Origin: Tumebacillus algifaecis
Lineage (GTDB): Bacteria > Bacillota > Bacilli > Tumebacillales > Tumebacillaceae
DNA: 64,000 nt
NCBI RefSeq assembly: GCF_002243515.1
Contig: NZ_CP022657.1
Coordinates: forward strand, 3,519,501 to 3,583,500
Direction: 5' to 3'
The notes below the pieces were generated by a model. It did no database searches and was not told the origin of the DNA. It worked only from the letters and a program-made list of their open reading frames with translations. Both the position numbers and the translations under genes were made by a program. Shown one piece after another: positions 7,973 through 16,307 of the stretch (within the stretch, counting starts at the first letter, position 1; each line of letters begins with the position of its first letter).

Positions 7973-9105
7973 AACATGACCCCTTGTCGTTTCGCGACCA
8001 CTGCACGGTATTCACGCAAGGTCGCCTCGATCATCGCCTGTCTTGTGAAAAGCTCTTCGGCCCGGCGCTGCCCGGCAAGTCCGAGCCCCATGCGCCAGTC
8101 CGCTTTTTGCAACAGCAACTGCAACGCATCGGCCAGCGCCACCGCCTGCTGCGGTGGCACCAGCAACCCCGTCTTGCCGTGGATCACCACTTCTGGCAGA
8201 CCTCCGACAGCGCTTGCGATCACGGGACGCGCCGCAAGCATCGCTTCGATTGGCACAAGTCCGAGCCCTTCAGCGTGTGAAGGCTGCACTACGATGTCCA
8301 GCCCCGAGAGCAGGCGCCGCGCCTGTGGAACTTCACCCAAAAAGCGCACCCGAGCCGGCCCGATCTTTCCGGCCACCTGCTGATAGTCTGACAAAAGCGG
8401 ACCATCTCCGATCAGCACCAATTCAGCATCCACCCGTCTGGCCAACAGAATCGTGAACGCTTCGAGCAACGTAGAAAATCCTTTTTCCTCCACCATCCGG
8501 CCAATCGCGCCGATCACCAGTCGATCACTGTCCTCACAGCCCAAGATCTGACGAGCATGATCTCTTGGCAGCAATGTCGCCTGCTCGACCCCATTGTGGA
8601 TCGTCACCGTCCGCCACGGCGGTACACCATGCGTGGCGACCACATCCTGTTCCAGACGATGCGAAACGGTGATCACACGGTCTGTTTCCGGAGCGAGTCG
8701 GCGCTCCAGCGTGTTCAGCACGCGCTTGACCAGCCCACCACGGGGCAACACTTGATTATGTACGGTATACACGCAAGGCGGCGGGACAGGTAAACTTCGC
8801 CGCGCCATGCGACCGACCAGACCCGCTTTTGCACCGTGCAAATGCACCAGATCGAACGACTGCTCGCGAAGCAGTTTGGCCAGTTGCCGCACGGCGCGCA
8901 TGTCTTTCATCAGGTGGACCCCATCGACCAGTTCGAGCGGCAAGCAGGGGATGCCGTCGAGTTCTCGCTCCCTGTGCAGTTCGGACGGACATGCGACCGT
9001 CACCTCGAGCCCGCCCTTTTGCAGTCCTGCGATCAAATCCAACACATGCCGGCGCATGCCACCCTGCATTGGGCGCACCACCTGCAACACGCGAATCACA
9101 TCCAC
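7969..9105 (-). CDS. Glycosyltransferase family 4
   Basis: 378 aa with a GT-B fold. The N-terminal lobe begins IRVLQVVRPMQGGMRRHV, as in GT4 enzymes acting on lipid-linked acceptors; the C-terminal lobe has IGAIGRMVEEKGF, the sugar-nucleotide segment LIGDGPL and the E-x7-E motif in SHAEGLGLVPIEAMLAARP. It should transfer a sugar from a nucleotide sugar to a surface glycan or lipid. It is first in the operon and overlaps the next gene by 4 nt. Acceptor and donor are unknown. Confidence 0.88.
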   Translation of the reverse strand: MDVIRVLQVVRPMQGGMRRHVLDLIAGLQKGGLEVTVACPSELHRERELDGIPCLPLELVDGVHLMKDMRAVRQLAKLLREQSFDLVHLHGAKAGLVGRMARRSLPVPPPCVYTVHNQVLPRGGLVKRVLNTLERRLAPETDRVITVSHRLEQDVVATHGVPPWRTVTIHNGVEQATLLPRDHARQILGCEDSDRLVIGAIGRMVEEKGFSTLLEAFTILLARRVDAELVLIGDGPLLSDYQQVAGKIGPARVRFLGEVPQARRLLSGLDIVVQPSHAEGLGLVPIEAMLAARPVIASAVGGLPEVVIHGKTGLLVPPQQAVALADALQLLLQKADWRMGLGLAGQRRAEELFTRQAMIEATLREYRAVVAKRQGVML

Positions 9106-9154
9106 ACACGGTCACCTCTTTTCTTCTCTTTCCATGCTGTCCATTTTGAAAAAC

Positions 9155-9192
9155 AAAAAAACCACCTGCCGCCATCGGCAAGTGGTTCTTTG
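9155..9192 (-). terminator. Terminator of the 3D-domain protein gene
   Basis: On the minus strand an AACCAC/TGCCG stem pairs with CGGCA/GTGGTT and is followed by TTTTTTTGTTTTT. It separates the riboswitch gene from the downstream operon. Confidence 0.85.
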
Positions 9193-9213
9193 ATCCTTTT
9201 GCAAGGGTAGCGT

Positions 9214-10098
9214 TTATTTCAAGAGGTACAATTTCACACCTTGCATACCAAACTGTTTCAATTGCGATTGGGTACCGTCGATGTAGATATCGATGCGGTT
9301 GCCTTTGATCGCTCCGCCTGTGTCTTCTGCGGTCGCAACAAATCCACCCGCCGGAAGCAGCGGAGACTTGTAGCCTGTCACATAGACTTTGCTACCAAGC
9401 GGAATTACTTTCGGATCGACTGCGATCACGCCTTCGCGGACTTGGGTTCCGGTGAACGTCTTGCCGCCCCATTGCCACATGATGTTGCCTGGGCCATAAG
9501 CGGACGCGGTCATATTTAGCGCTTTGCTGTATTCCTTCCCTGCGATGGTCGGCACCGCAGGCTTCACAGCAGCTACCGGTTGGACAACCGGAGTCGGAGC
9601 GACGCGGGCCGGAACGACCGGCTGTTTAATCGGTGGCTGTTCCTGAACTTGCTCCGCTGGAATTGCATCCTGCGCAGACTGAACAGGTACGCTAGGAGTG
9701 GCTGCCTTGTAGTAGCCGTTCGTACCAGCCGGGATGATGATCGTGCTGCCTGCGATCAGGCGATCGGACTGCATCCCATTGATCGCTTGAATCTCCGCCA
9801 CAGTGGTTTCATAGCGGTTGGCGATGTATGCCAGTTGGTCGCCTTGATTCACATGGTACGGGAATACGATGTGCAGTTTTTGCCCTGCATAGATCAGGTC
9901 GGAACTCAGATGGTTGACCTGTTTCCAATCCTGAACAGAAGTGCCGTATTGAGCGGCCAAATGAGACAGGGTTTGCCCCTGCTTGACGATGATCGGATCG
10001 GCGAGGCCTGCTGCCTCCGCCTGTACATGTGTAATCGTTAGCATGCCTGCTGCAACGATTGCTGCACAAGCCCATTTTTTCAAGTTGATTTTTTTCAT
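9214..10098 (-). CDS. LysM-3D domain cell-wall protein under c-di-AMP riboswitch
   Basis: 294 aa. A signal peptide of about 29 aa ends ..AEA. Two LysM domains follow (about 36-80 and 80-123), then a Pro/Gln/Val-rich linker, and a C-terminal 3D domain (about 195-294) with the three conserved Asp positions in AVDPKVIPLG, ATAEDTGGAIKG and RIDIYI. The 3D fold is that of MltA/RlpA/Sps-type lytic transglycosylases. It probably binds peptidoglycan via LysM and cleaves glycan strands. Control by c-di-AMP links wall remodelling to turgor. YocH of B. subtilis is the closest named relative I recall. Confidence 0.88.
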   Translation of the reverse strand: MKKINLKKWACAAIVAAGMLTITHVQAEAAGLADPIIVKQGQTLSHLAAQYGTSVQDWKQVNHLSSDLIYAGQKLHIVFPYHVNQGDQLAYIANRYETTVAEIQAINGMQSDRLIAGSTIIIPAGTNGYYKAATPSVPVQSAQDAIPAEQVQEQPPIKQPVVPARVAPTPVVQPVAAVKPAVPTIAGKEYSKALNMTASAYGPGNIMWQWGGKTFTGTQVREGVIAVDPKVIPLGSKVYVTGYKSPLLPAGGFVATAEDTGGAIKGNRIDIYIDGTQSQLKQFGMQGVKLYLLK

Positions 10099-10109
10099 CG
10101 TGTAACACT

Positions 10110-10235
10110 CTCCTTCTAATCGCCGCCGGAGTTAGCTGACGGGTTCGGGTGAAGGATACCCGCTCGCACGTTGGCGAGTTCACCCCAGATGTGGTTCCTC
10201 CGTTCCTCATCAGATTTGAGGATTAGGCGAGTCAT
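10110..10235 (-). promoter_or_regulatory. c-di-AMP riboswitch (ydaO-yuaA class)
   Basis: On the minus strand the conserved blocks occur in order: CGCCTAATC (P1, 5' side), GGAGGAACCAC, TGGGGTGAA, CCGAACCCGTCAGCTAAC, and GGCGATTAG (P1, 3' side). CTAATC/GATTAG closes P1. These match the ydaO-yuaA consensus. The riboswitch precedes a LysM/3D wall protein, a classic target. P1 ends two bases before the AAGGAG ribosome site, so there is no room for a downstream terminator; translational control or control of RNA stability is more likely here (inference). Confidence 0.95.
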
Positions 10236-10302
10236 GTGGTCGAGTGCTAGAATAACGCGAATCATGCTGACGTTGCACTAGACGATTACTGGAAATCAAC
10301 TG

Positions 10303-10340
10303 GAAAAATCTCCGCGATGCTTCCCGATCCTGCGCGGAGA
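10303..10340 (-). terminator. Second hairpin with T tract upstream of the riboswitch
   Basis: On the minus strand a perfect 8-bp stem TCTCCGCG/CGCGGAGA with a 16-nt loop is followed by TTTTT. It lies downstream of the speA terminator and upstream of the riboswitch. It may be a back-up terminator for speA, or part of the riboswitch leader if transcription starts further upstream. Confidence 0.5.
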
Positions 10341-10370
10341 CTACGATCACGGCAGGTTCGTTCTGACAAC

Positions 10371-10408
10371 AAGAAAAAGTTCCCTTCCGCAGAAGAGAAC
10401 TTTTTTGC
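10371..10408 (-). terminator. Terminator of speA
   Basis: On the minus strand AAAAGTTC/CTTC pairs with GAAG/GAACTTTTT, followed by more T residues, 24 nt after the speA stop codon. Confidence 0.85.
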
Positions 10409-10431
10409 AGTGCGTATGATCAGGCTGTGAT

Positions 10432-11886
10432 TTATTTTAACACTTTGATAAACTCGATGTTCGGATCATCCGGACCTTGCACCGGCAGTCCTGCTTTGAC
10501 GTTTTCCGCGATGTAATCGATGTTGTCTTGGGTGATCACTTCGCCTGGCATGATGATCGGAATCCCCGGCGGGTAGACCATGACCGACTCGGCCATGATG
10601 CGTCCAGCCGCCTCTTTGAGCGGAACGACTTCCGTTTGTTTATTGTAGAACGCATCGCGTGGAGAAACGGCCAAGAGCGGCATCGACGGATTTTGCACTT
10701 GTGGCAGATCTTTTTTCTCCTGCACACCAAAGCGTGCGGAGATCTCGCGCAGAGCATGCAACAAAGCGCCAAGCGTCTCTTCGGTGTCGCCAAACGTGAC
10801 GATGCACAAAATGTTGTACAGGTCGGACATCTCCACTTCGATGTTAAAATCGCTGCGGAGAATTTTTTCCACTTCCCAACCGGTGAGTCCTAGTTCTTTG
10901 ACTGCGATACTCAGCTTCAGCGGGTCGTGGGCGAACGTTGCCGACGATTTCAAGATCTCCTCGCCAAAGCAGTACATTCCGGGGATCTCTTCATTGATCG
11001 TCTTGCGAGCATCGCGGGAGAGACGGAGCACGTTTTCGATCAATTTATGCCCGTGAACGGCCATGTTCTTGCGCGCCACATCGAGCGACGCCAACAGCAG
11101 ATAGGAGGTCGATGTGGTGTGCAGCATCGACAGCACCGCCTGCACGTGCGCCGGAGAGACCAGCCCTTCTCGAACGTTAAGCACCGAGCTTTGCGTCATC
11201 GATCCGCCGAGCTTATGCACCGACGTTGCCGCCATATCAGCCCCCGCCTCCATCGCCGAGAGCGGCAGGTCTTCGTGGAACTTGAACAGCACGCCGTGCG
11301 CTTCGTCAACCACCACCGGAATGCCTCGCGCATGGCTGAGCTCGACAATCGACTTCAAGTCGCAAGAGACGCCGAAGTAGGTCGGGTTGATCAGCAGAAC
11401 GCCTTTTGCATCAGGATGCGCATCCAGCGTGACGCGGACGGTGTCTACCGAGATGCCGTGCATGATCCCGATCTCCGCATCCACTTCCGGGTGCATAAAC
11501 ACAGGATGTGCACCGGAGAGGATGATCGCCGCCATGATCGATTTGTGCGCGTTGCGCGGAACGAGAATCTTCTCGCCGGGGCCGACGACCGACATGATCA
11601 TCGTCATGATCGCACCGGAAGTGCCTTGCACCGAGAAAAACGTATGATCCGCACCAAACGCTTGGGCGGCGAGTTCTTGCGCTTCTTTGATGATGCCTTT
11701 TGGTGAATGCAGATCGTCCAAAGGTGCGATGTTGATCAAATCTATGGACAAAGCGTTCGGGCCGATGAACTCGCTGAATTCGGTCGGCATCCCGAAGCCT
11801 TTTTTGTGTGCAGGAATGTGGAACTGAATCGGGTTCCGGCTCGCGTGCTCGACGAGCTTCGTGAACAGAGGAGTTTGGTTTTGCAT
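10432..11886 (-). CDS. speA: Arginine decarboxylase, Orn/Lys/Arg decarboxylase class I fold
   Basis: 484 aa. The ATG at 11886 is chosen because AAGGA lies about 9 nt upstream; a TTG at 11895 sits almost on that site. The N-terminal FHIPAHKKG, the PLP site SVHKLGGSMTQSS (Schiff-base Lys) and VDEAHG match B. subtilis SpeA closely along the whole length, including the C-terminal YPPGIPI and GLPVQGPED-like motifs. It is PLP-dependent and makes agmatine from arginine, the first step of polyamine synthesis in Bacillales. It is monocistronic, with its own terminator. Confidence 0.88.
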   Translation of the reverse strand: MQNQTPLFTKLVEHASRNPIQFHIPAHKKGFGMPTEFSEFIGPNALSIDLINIAPLDDLHSPKGIIKEAQELAAQAFGADHTFFSVQGTSGAIMTMIMSVVGPGEKILVPRNAHKSIMAAIILSGAHPVFMHPEVDAEIGIMHGISVDTVRVTLDAHPDAKGVLLINPTYFGVSCDLKSIVELSHARGIPVVVDEAHGVLFKFHEDLPLSAMEAGADMAATSVHKLGGSMTQSSVLNVREGLVSPAHVQAVLSMLHTTSTSYLLLASLDVARKNMAVHGHKLIENVLRLSRDARKTINEEIPGMYCFGEEILKSSATFAHDPLKLSIAVKELGLTGWEVEKILRSDFNIEVEMSDLYNILCIVTFGDTEETLGALLHALREISARFGVQEKKDLPQVQNPSMPLLAVSPRDAFYNKQTEVVPLKEAAGRIMAESVMVYPPGIPIIMPGEVITQDNIDYIAENVKAGLPVQGPDDPNIEFIKVLK

Positions 11887-12024
11887 CGCGTTCAATTCCT
11901 TTCATCAAGAGCATAACGAAAACATAACGAATGCAATTATAGCACGCTTCTCCTGTATGAGAAACAAATTTTTTGGATAAGTATACTGTCAGCTTTTCCA
12001 GCATAGTTTGTTCGATTTTGCATG

Positions 12025-12054
12025 CAAAAAACCCACCAAAAAGGTGGGTTTTCC
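12025..12054 (-). terminator. Terminator of ywhD
   Basis: On the minus strand an AAAACCCACC/GGTGGGTTTT hairpin with a five-base loop is followed by TTTTGC, just after the ywhD stop codon. Confidence 0.88.
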
Positions 12055-12063
12055 AAGGGTGTT

Positions 12064-12525
12064 TTAGGCCAATTGCGCCTTCACTTCATCCGGGGTGTTC
12101 GCCCACAGATCGGCGCGCAGTTGTTGCAGAAAATCGGCAAGCTTTGCCTTTTGTTCGGAAGTCAGGTTCGACACGTCAACACGGCCTTTCACAGCGCGAT
12201 CCATCTGGTTGACCAGCGGACCCATCGCCTTGTAGCCGATGCCGTGTGGGAAGTCGATCACAAGTTCTGCCGACGCGATGCCGCTGAAGCCGCGCCCGGC
12301 TTCGTACGTTTTCAGCGTCACCCAGATCACAGCGATCTTCTCCCCGTTCGGCACATCCTCCGGCCCCTTGGCAGCGCGAAAATCAATCCCGCGCTCCAAG
12401 CGGCTTTTTCCGTGAATGGCACCTTGATCGACAAAAATGTCATCGCCGTGGATCATCACGGCAGAGAGGTTTTGCAGTTCATCTGGCGTGCTGTGTTTAT
12501 CGCGTCCGGTCAGGTTCAATTCCAT
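12064..12525 (-). CDS. ywhD: YwhD family protein
   Basis: 153 aa. The segments VDQGAIHGKSRLERGIDF, VPNGEKIAVIWVT and NQMDRAVKGRV, and the end DLWANTPDEVKAQL, correspond to conserved blocks I recall from Bacillus YwhD (PF08741). The family is soluble and its function is unknown. The start follows an AAGGGATGA-type ribosome site. It is monocistronic between speA and a degraded gene region. The family call rests on remembered sequence and is fairly secure; no activity can be proposed. Confidence 0.75.
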   Translation of the reverse strand: MELNLTGRDKHSTPDELQNLSAVMIHGDDIFVDQGAIHGKSRLERGIDFRAAKGPEDVPNGEKIAVIWVTLKTYEAGRGFSGIASAELVIDFPHGIGYKAMGPLVNQMDRAVKGRVDVSNLTSEQKAKLADFLQQLRADLWANTPDEVKAQLA

Positions 12526-12759
12526 TTTACGCTCATCCCTTCCATCGGTTGGTCTTTGGCACCATTGTAACCGCTTTCCAGCTAAAAGTCACCTTGGCTA
12601 TATTACAAACGATACTCTTTCATTGGTCACAATACGCTCGATCAAAAGCCAATAAGATGCAAGATCCTTGCGCTTTCCTATTAAACGCAATGCCCATATC
12701 CACATCAGGTTTTATCTTGGATTACAACTCCTCTTTTCGATCTCCTCGAAGCCCAGTAA
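12526..12759. other. Intergenic region upstream of ywhD
   Basis: This 234-bp gap holds the ywhD promoter region. I see no RNA gene or convincing reading frame here. The in-frame upstream part of the remnant gene is interrupted by stops at 12757 and near 12680. Confidence 0.4.
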
Positions 12760-13101
12760 TTTATCGAAGAGCACCAGCTGCTCGCCATCGTTACAATCAG
12801 AAAAGTCGTCCCAATCCGCTTCGTTCCCTACGGACCAGCGTACCTGCTGGTGACAGGCAAGGACAGCGCCAGAGATGACAAAGCGGTCTGGCTCGTCCGC
12901 GAACAGTCATCAGGCAACGTGAAGCTTGTCGACTCCGTGCTGCTCAAAGAAGGCTTCCCCGAAGTCATCTTCCGGGAAAAAGTCACCCCGCTCGAACTCC
13001 CGCAATTTCCCGAAGAACGTATCGGGTGGTACGTGACGTTCTCCAATGACACGACGATGATCCTCGGTTTTAAATCAGGCGAGATCCTGACAGGAAAGTG
13101 A
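12760..13101 (+). pseudogene. 5'-truncated gene remnant, unknown protein
   Basis: A reading frame with strong coding character runs from just after a TAA at 12757-12759 to the stop at 13101 (about 113 codons). No ATG, GTG or TTG with a ribosome site occurs near its 5' end. The first possible start, a GTG at 12850, falls in the middle of evident coding sequence (..VPYGPAYLLVTGKDSARDD..). The product would be a small beta-rich protein with repeated PYGPAYL / WLVREQSSG / GWYVTFSND segments. I do not recognise the family. It is most likely the 3' part of a gene that lost its start; an unusual start codon is the alternative. Confidence 0.45.
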
Positions 13102-13169
13102 TTGACCTCTATAATGATTTCATTTATTATTTAAATGTATTGTAAATCAAATAACGGGAGGTAACACAG

Positions 13170-13598
13170 ATGAAACTGTGCAACAAAGCACTGCTTGCTC
13201 TCGCAGCAGCAGCGGTCCTCGCGACCGGCGCACAGACGGCAAGCGCTGCCAGCTTCGAAGGGGAAGCGAGCAACGCCTCGGGCGCCAATGACACCTACGC
13301 AACGGCGGAAGCATACGCCATCGGCAACGATATGTCTGGCTACATCGGCACTTATACGGATGTGGACGTATTCGCCTTCACGGCACAGAACTCTTTATAT
13401 GCAGAACTGTTCCTCGAAACAGCTGGCAACTACAGCTTCACCGTCACCAACCCGTCGACTGGCGAGCATTACACCGACAACGGAACCGGCCTGATCGACA
13501 TGCCGCTCACCTACGGCGAGACCTACTATGTGCGAGTCTTTGGCCTCAACGACAAAGGCAAAGAATATCGCCTCTCTTCCTTCCATTACTTTTTATAG
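13170..13598 (+). CDS. Small secreted protein with PPC-like beta-sandwich
   Basis: 142 aa. Residues 1-27 form a signal peptide (LALAAAAVLATGAQTASA). The mature part has the pattern of bacterial pre-peptidase C-terminal (PPC) domains: NDTYATAEAYAIG, a DVDVFAFTA strand, LFLETAGNYSFTV and YYVRVFG. PPC domains usually flank secreted peptidases; here it stands alone, so it may be a secreted binding module or inhibitor. GGGAGG precedes the ATG. The gene follows the degraded ORF, with a terminator at 13601. The fold call is moderate. Confidence 0.65.
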   Translation: MKLCNKALLALAAAAVLATGAQTASAASFEGEASNASGANDTYATAEAYAIGNDMSGYIGTYTDVDVFAFTAQNSLYAELFLETAGNYSFTVTNPSTGEHYTDNGTGLIDMPLTYGETYYVRVFGLNDKGKEYRLSSFHYFL

Positions 13599-13600
13599 CC

Positions 13601-13634
13601 AAAAAGACGACCGCTTGATGGCGGTCGTCTTTCA
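13601..13634 (+). terminator. Terminator of the PPC-like gene
   Basis: A 12-bp stem AAGACGACCGC/GCGGTCGTCTT with a short loop, then TTC. Confidence 0.8.
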
Positions 13635-13769
13635 TAATTCAATTTAGAATCATACGTTCGATCGTTTTGAGTTGCACCATCTTTTCAGAAAACGGACTTA
13701 AGCAGCGCTGAATTTCCGCAATTCCAGTAGATGGTAATCATCCTAACTCATCATATCGCAGTAAAAATG

Positions 13770-13800
13770 TAAAAAGACCCGATCAAATAATCAGGCCTTC
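13770..13800 (-). terminator. Terminator of the MFS exporter gene
   Basis: On the minus strand AGGCCTGAT pairs with ATCGGGTCT (two G.U pairs), followed by TTTTTAC, shortly after the stop codon at 13810. Confidence 0.6.
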
Positions 13801-13809
13801 TGCTAACCC

Positions 13810-15015
13810 CTATGCCCCCGGCTCGACCACCTTCATCCGCACCCAGATCATATTCAATAGATAGAGTACACAGGTCAGACCGAGCATCACACGAATTCCA
13901 AAATACGCCGAGCCGAGGCCACCCAACAACGGCCCTGCAAAGGAGCCTAGTAGCATCGCAGAGGCGGAGAACCCATAGACTTTGCCGCGGTGCTCTTTGG
14001 GCGCGAGGCGGCCAACCAGGGCGTTTGCGGTCGGCATGATCCCGCCGATGAACAGGCCGAGTCCAAACCGCGCGGCGATAAACACCCACACGTTCGGCGC
14101 GAACGCTTGTGGAAGGTACATCAGAGCCGCACCGGTCATGCAGATCGTCAGGACTTTGCGATAGCCGATCTTGTCGCTCTTCTTGCCGAGAAATGGCGAG
14201 GCGATCAGGTCGGCAAGCCCGGTCGCCGCCGTCGCGAAGCCTGCGAGGAGGCCCAGATACTCAAGCCCGGTCAACTCCTTCATATAAACGGGTAGCACCG
14301 GCAAGACGCTCATCACCGAAAATTGGGCCAGAAACAGCACGACAAACATCGTCCGCACGCCTTTCATCTCTTTCACCGCTCGGAACTGCTCGAGGATCGA
14401 AGCTTTCTTTTTCGCTTCCTGCGCCGGCGGTTCAAAACGCTCTTTCACCAGGAACAGCGTGACCAGAAAGCCCAACATCGCAAATCCTCCCGTCAGGAAG
14501 AAGGCGATCCGGTAGCTGTGCACCAAGTCGACCAACACCCCGCCCAAAAGCGGCCCGATCAGCGTGCCGAACATACCTGCCGAGGCCAGCCAACCGAGCG
14601 CATAGCCGAGACGCTCTTCTGGGATCACCGTCGCCACCAGCGCGTTGGCCGAAGCTGTGAAGCCGCTGAAGATCCCTTGGATCGTGCGTGTGATCAGCAG
14701 GTGCCACACGCTCTGCGCCAATCCCATCAGCACCATAAAAAACGAGATCGCAAACGTCGTGCGCAACACCATCAGCTTGCGTCCTTTGCGATCGCCGAGC
14801 GATCCCCACAGCGGCGAGACGATAGCCGCCAACAAGAAGTTGCACGACGAGACGATTCCAGCCCAGATCGCCACCTGTCCCCAGTCTTCAATCCCCAACT
14901 CATGGATGTACAATGCCAAAAACGGTCCGCTTGAGGTGAATGCCATCATCATGATGCACTGCACCGCCGCCATCACCCATAAGGTTCGTTTCCACGATGA
15001 CCCTTCCTGCTCCAT
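13810..15015 (-). CDS. MFS multidrug transporter
   Basis: 401 aa with twelve predicted helices in two halves. The loop 2-3 motif LWGSLGDRKGRKLMVL is at about residues 65-80, and a second-half counterpart (ASPFLGKKSDKIGYRKVL) at about 265. The helix-5 motif LGWLASAGMFGTLIGPLLGGVL (antiporter motif C-like) points to a drug:H+ antiporter of the MdtG/Blt kind. GAGGTGA precedes the ATG. No dedicated regulator is adjacent. It is transcribed alone, with its own terminator. Confidence 0.88.
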   Translation of the reverse strand: MEQEGSSWKRTLWVMAAVQCIMMMAFTSSGPFLALYIHELGIEDWGQVAIWAGIVSSCNFLLAAIVSPLWGSLGDRKGRKLMVLRTTFAISFFMVLMGLAQSVWHLLITRTIQGIFSGFTASANALVATVIPEERLGYALGWLASAGMFGTLIGPLLGGVLVDLVHSYRIAFFLTGGFAMLGFLVTLFLVKERFEPPAQEAKKKASILEQFRAVKEMKGVRTMFVVLFLAQFSVMSVLPVLPVYMKELTGLEYLGLLAGFATAATGLADLIASPFLGKKSDKIGYRKVLTICMTGAALMYLPQAFAPNVWVFIAARFGLGLFIGGIMPTANALVGRLAPKEHRGKVYGFSASAMLLGSFAGPLLGGLGSAYFGIRVMLGLTCVLYLLNMIWVRMKVVEPGA

Positions 15016-15495
15016 GACTTTTCACCTCTCTCTGAAAATACAGAAATTATAGCTGACAAATTCGGGAATGGCAAAAATATTTTTCGCCACTCGAAAGATT
15101 CCAGCTTCGTAAGGGGGGGGAGTGCGCAACACATACCAACTGAGCATGGCGATCTAAATGATCACCTTACTCTAGAAAATTCCAGTCATCCGGCGCTCTC
15201 CGTTCTGGATCTGCATAAAAAGCACATACTCATAATTTTAAAAAGTTAATACTTGATAATAAAATATTGACCTTGTGTGAAATATTATATAATATGTAAA
15301 TACAACAATGAGATCACTTCAAAAAATGAGAGAGACATGGGAGCCATCCAGAATGTAACGGGATGCAACAAGCTGTACTCAGTTTCTTCGCCACACCAGA
15401 CTTGTCTGGCCTACACCACGATCCACCTGTAAAAACGCTGCCTTGTCCGCTTGAAATGCAGCGCCTGACAGCATGAACTTACGCATATGAAAATA
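15016..15495. other. Long intergenic region with an orphan promoter
   Basis: About 480 bp between two minus-strand genes. It includes a run of eight G (15113-15120), an AT-rich stretch (15225-15300) and a plus-strand sigma-A-like promoter at 15267-15295. No convincing protein gene follows. A 31-codon frame at 15337-15432 exists but has only a weak GAGAGAG upstream. Confidence 0.5.
15267..15295 (+). promoter_or_regulatory. Sigma-A-like promoter without an obvious gene
   Basis: TTGACC (15267-15272), a 17-bp spacer and TAATAT (15290-15295). TATAAT also occurs with a 15-bp spacer. It points to the strong hairpin at 15496-15548, so a transcript of about 240 nt is possible. Confidence 0.45.
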
Positions 15496-15548
15496 CCCCC
15501 AAGTCCGTTCAGAAAGACTGCTGAGTCTTTCTGAACGGTTCTTGAGGG
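15496..15548. terminator. Long hairpin terminator after the ABC transporter operon
   Basis: A perfect 14-bp stem CCGTTCAGAAAGAC / GTCTTTCTGAACGG with a TGCTGA loop is extended by CAAG/CTTG and CCC/GGG after a one-base bulge. Read on the minus strand it ends GGGGGTATTTTC and should stop the artR transcript; on the plus strand it is followed by TTCTTG. Confidence 0.7.
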
Positions 15549-15584
15549 TGTGCACACAGCGAGCGCATCAACAGAGAGCGTTTG

Positions 15585-16307
15585 CTACAGCATTTTTTGC
15601 AAAAACTGTTTCGCGCGATCACTTTCTGGATGGTTGAAAAACTCATCTGGCGTCCGGTCTTCCAACAAACGCCCTTCATCGAGGAACAGAATGCGGTCGG
15701 CCACTTCGCGGGCGAATCCCATCTCATGCGTGACGATCGCCATCGTGATCCCGGTGGTTGCGAGCGACTTCATGACATCGAGCACCTCTTTGACCATCTC
15801 CGGGTCGAGTGCCGAAGTCGGCTCGTCAAACAGTAACGCTTCCGGCTCCATCGCCAGCGACCGCGCAATCGCCACGCGCTGCTTTTGTCCACCAGAGAGC
15901 TTGGTCGGATAAACATCCGCTTTGCCTTCCAGACCGACGCGCTTGAGCAATTCCAGACCTTTTGCCCGCGCAGTCTCCTTCGACATGCCTTTGACCTTGA
16001 TCGGCGCATACGTCATATTTTCCAAAACGGTCATGTGTGGGAAGAGGTGAAAATGCTGAAACACCATGCCGACATTTTGGCGGATTTTTGAAATGTCTGC
16101 CTTGCCAGCCGTGATGTCGGTGCCATCGATATAAATCTGACCAGAGGTTGGCATCTCCAGCAGGTTCATGCAACGCAGGAACGTCGATTTTCCCGAGCCG
16201 GAAGGACCGATGATCGCGACGACCTCCCCTTTTTGGATCTCGGTGGAGATGTCCTTTAACACGTCCAATTTGCCAAACGATTTGTAAAGCTTCTCCACTT
16301 TAATCAC
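15585..16307 (-). CDS. artR: Amino-acid ABC transporter, ATP-binding subunit
   Basis: 240 aa from a GTG at 16307, chosen because AGGAGG lies 10 nt upstream and because polar amino-acid ABC ATPases are about 240 aa. Walker A is GPSGSGKST, the signature [16 protein letters not shown], Walker [13 protein letters not shown], and the switch His VTHEMGFA. It energises import through the adjacent permease, whose stop codon it overlaps by 8 nt. The ARG box at the operon promoter supports arginine as substrate, as in B. subtilis ArtPQR; glutamine or another polar amino acid is possible. Confidence 0.88.
   Translation of the reverse strand: MIKVEKLYKSFGKLDVLKDISTEIQKGEVVAIIGPSGSGKSTFLRCMNLLEMPTSGQIYIDGTDITAGKADISKIRQNVGMVFQHFHLFPHMTVLENMTYAPIKVKGMSKETARAKGLELLKRVGLEGKADVYPTKLSGGQKQRVAIARSLAMEPEALLFDEPTSALDPEMVKEVLDVMKSLATTGITMAIVTHEMGFAREVADRILFLDEGRLLEDRTPDEFFNHPESDRAKQFLQKML

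Noticed and set aside
15496-15548. Inverted repeat as an insertion-sequence end or MITE
   Set aside because: The arms are joined by a 6-nt loop and lie directly after an operon stop codon, so a terminator is the simpler reading; no target-site duplication or transposase is seen.
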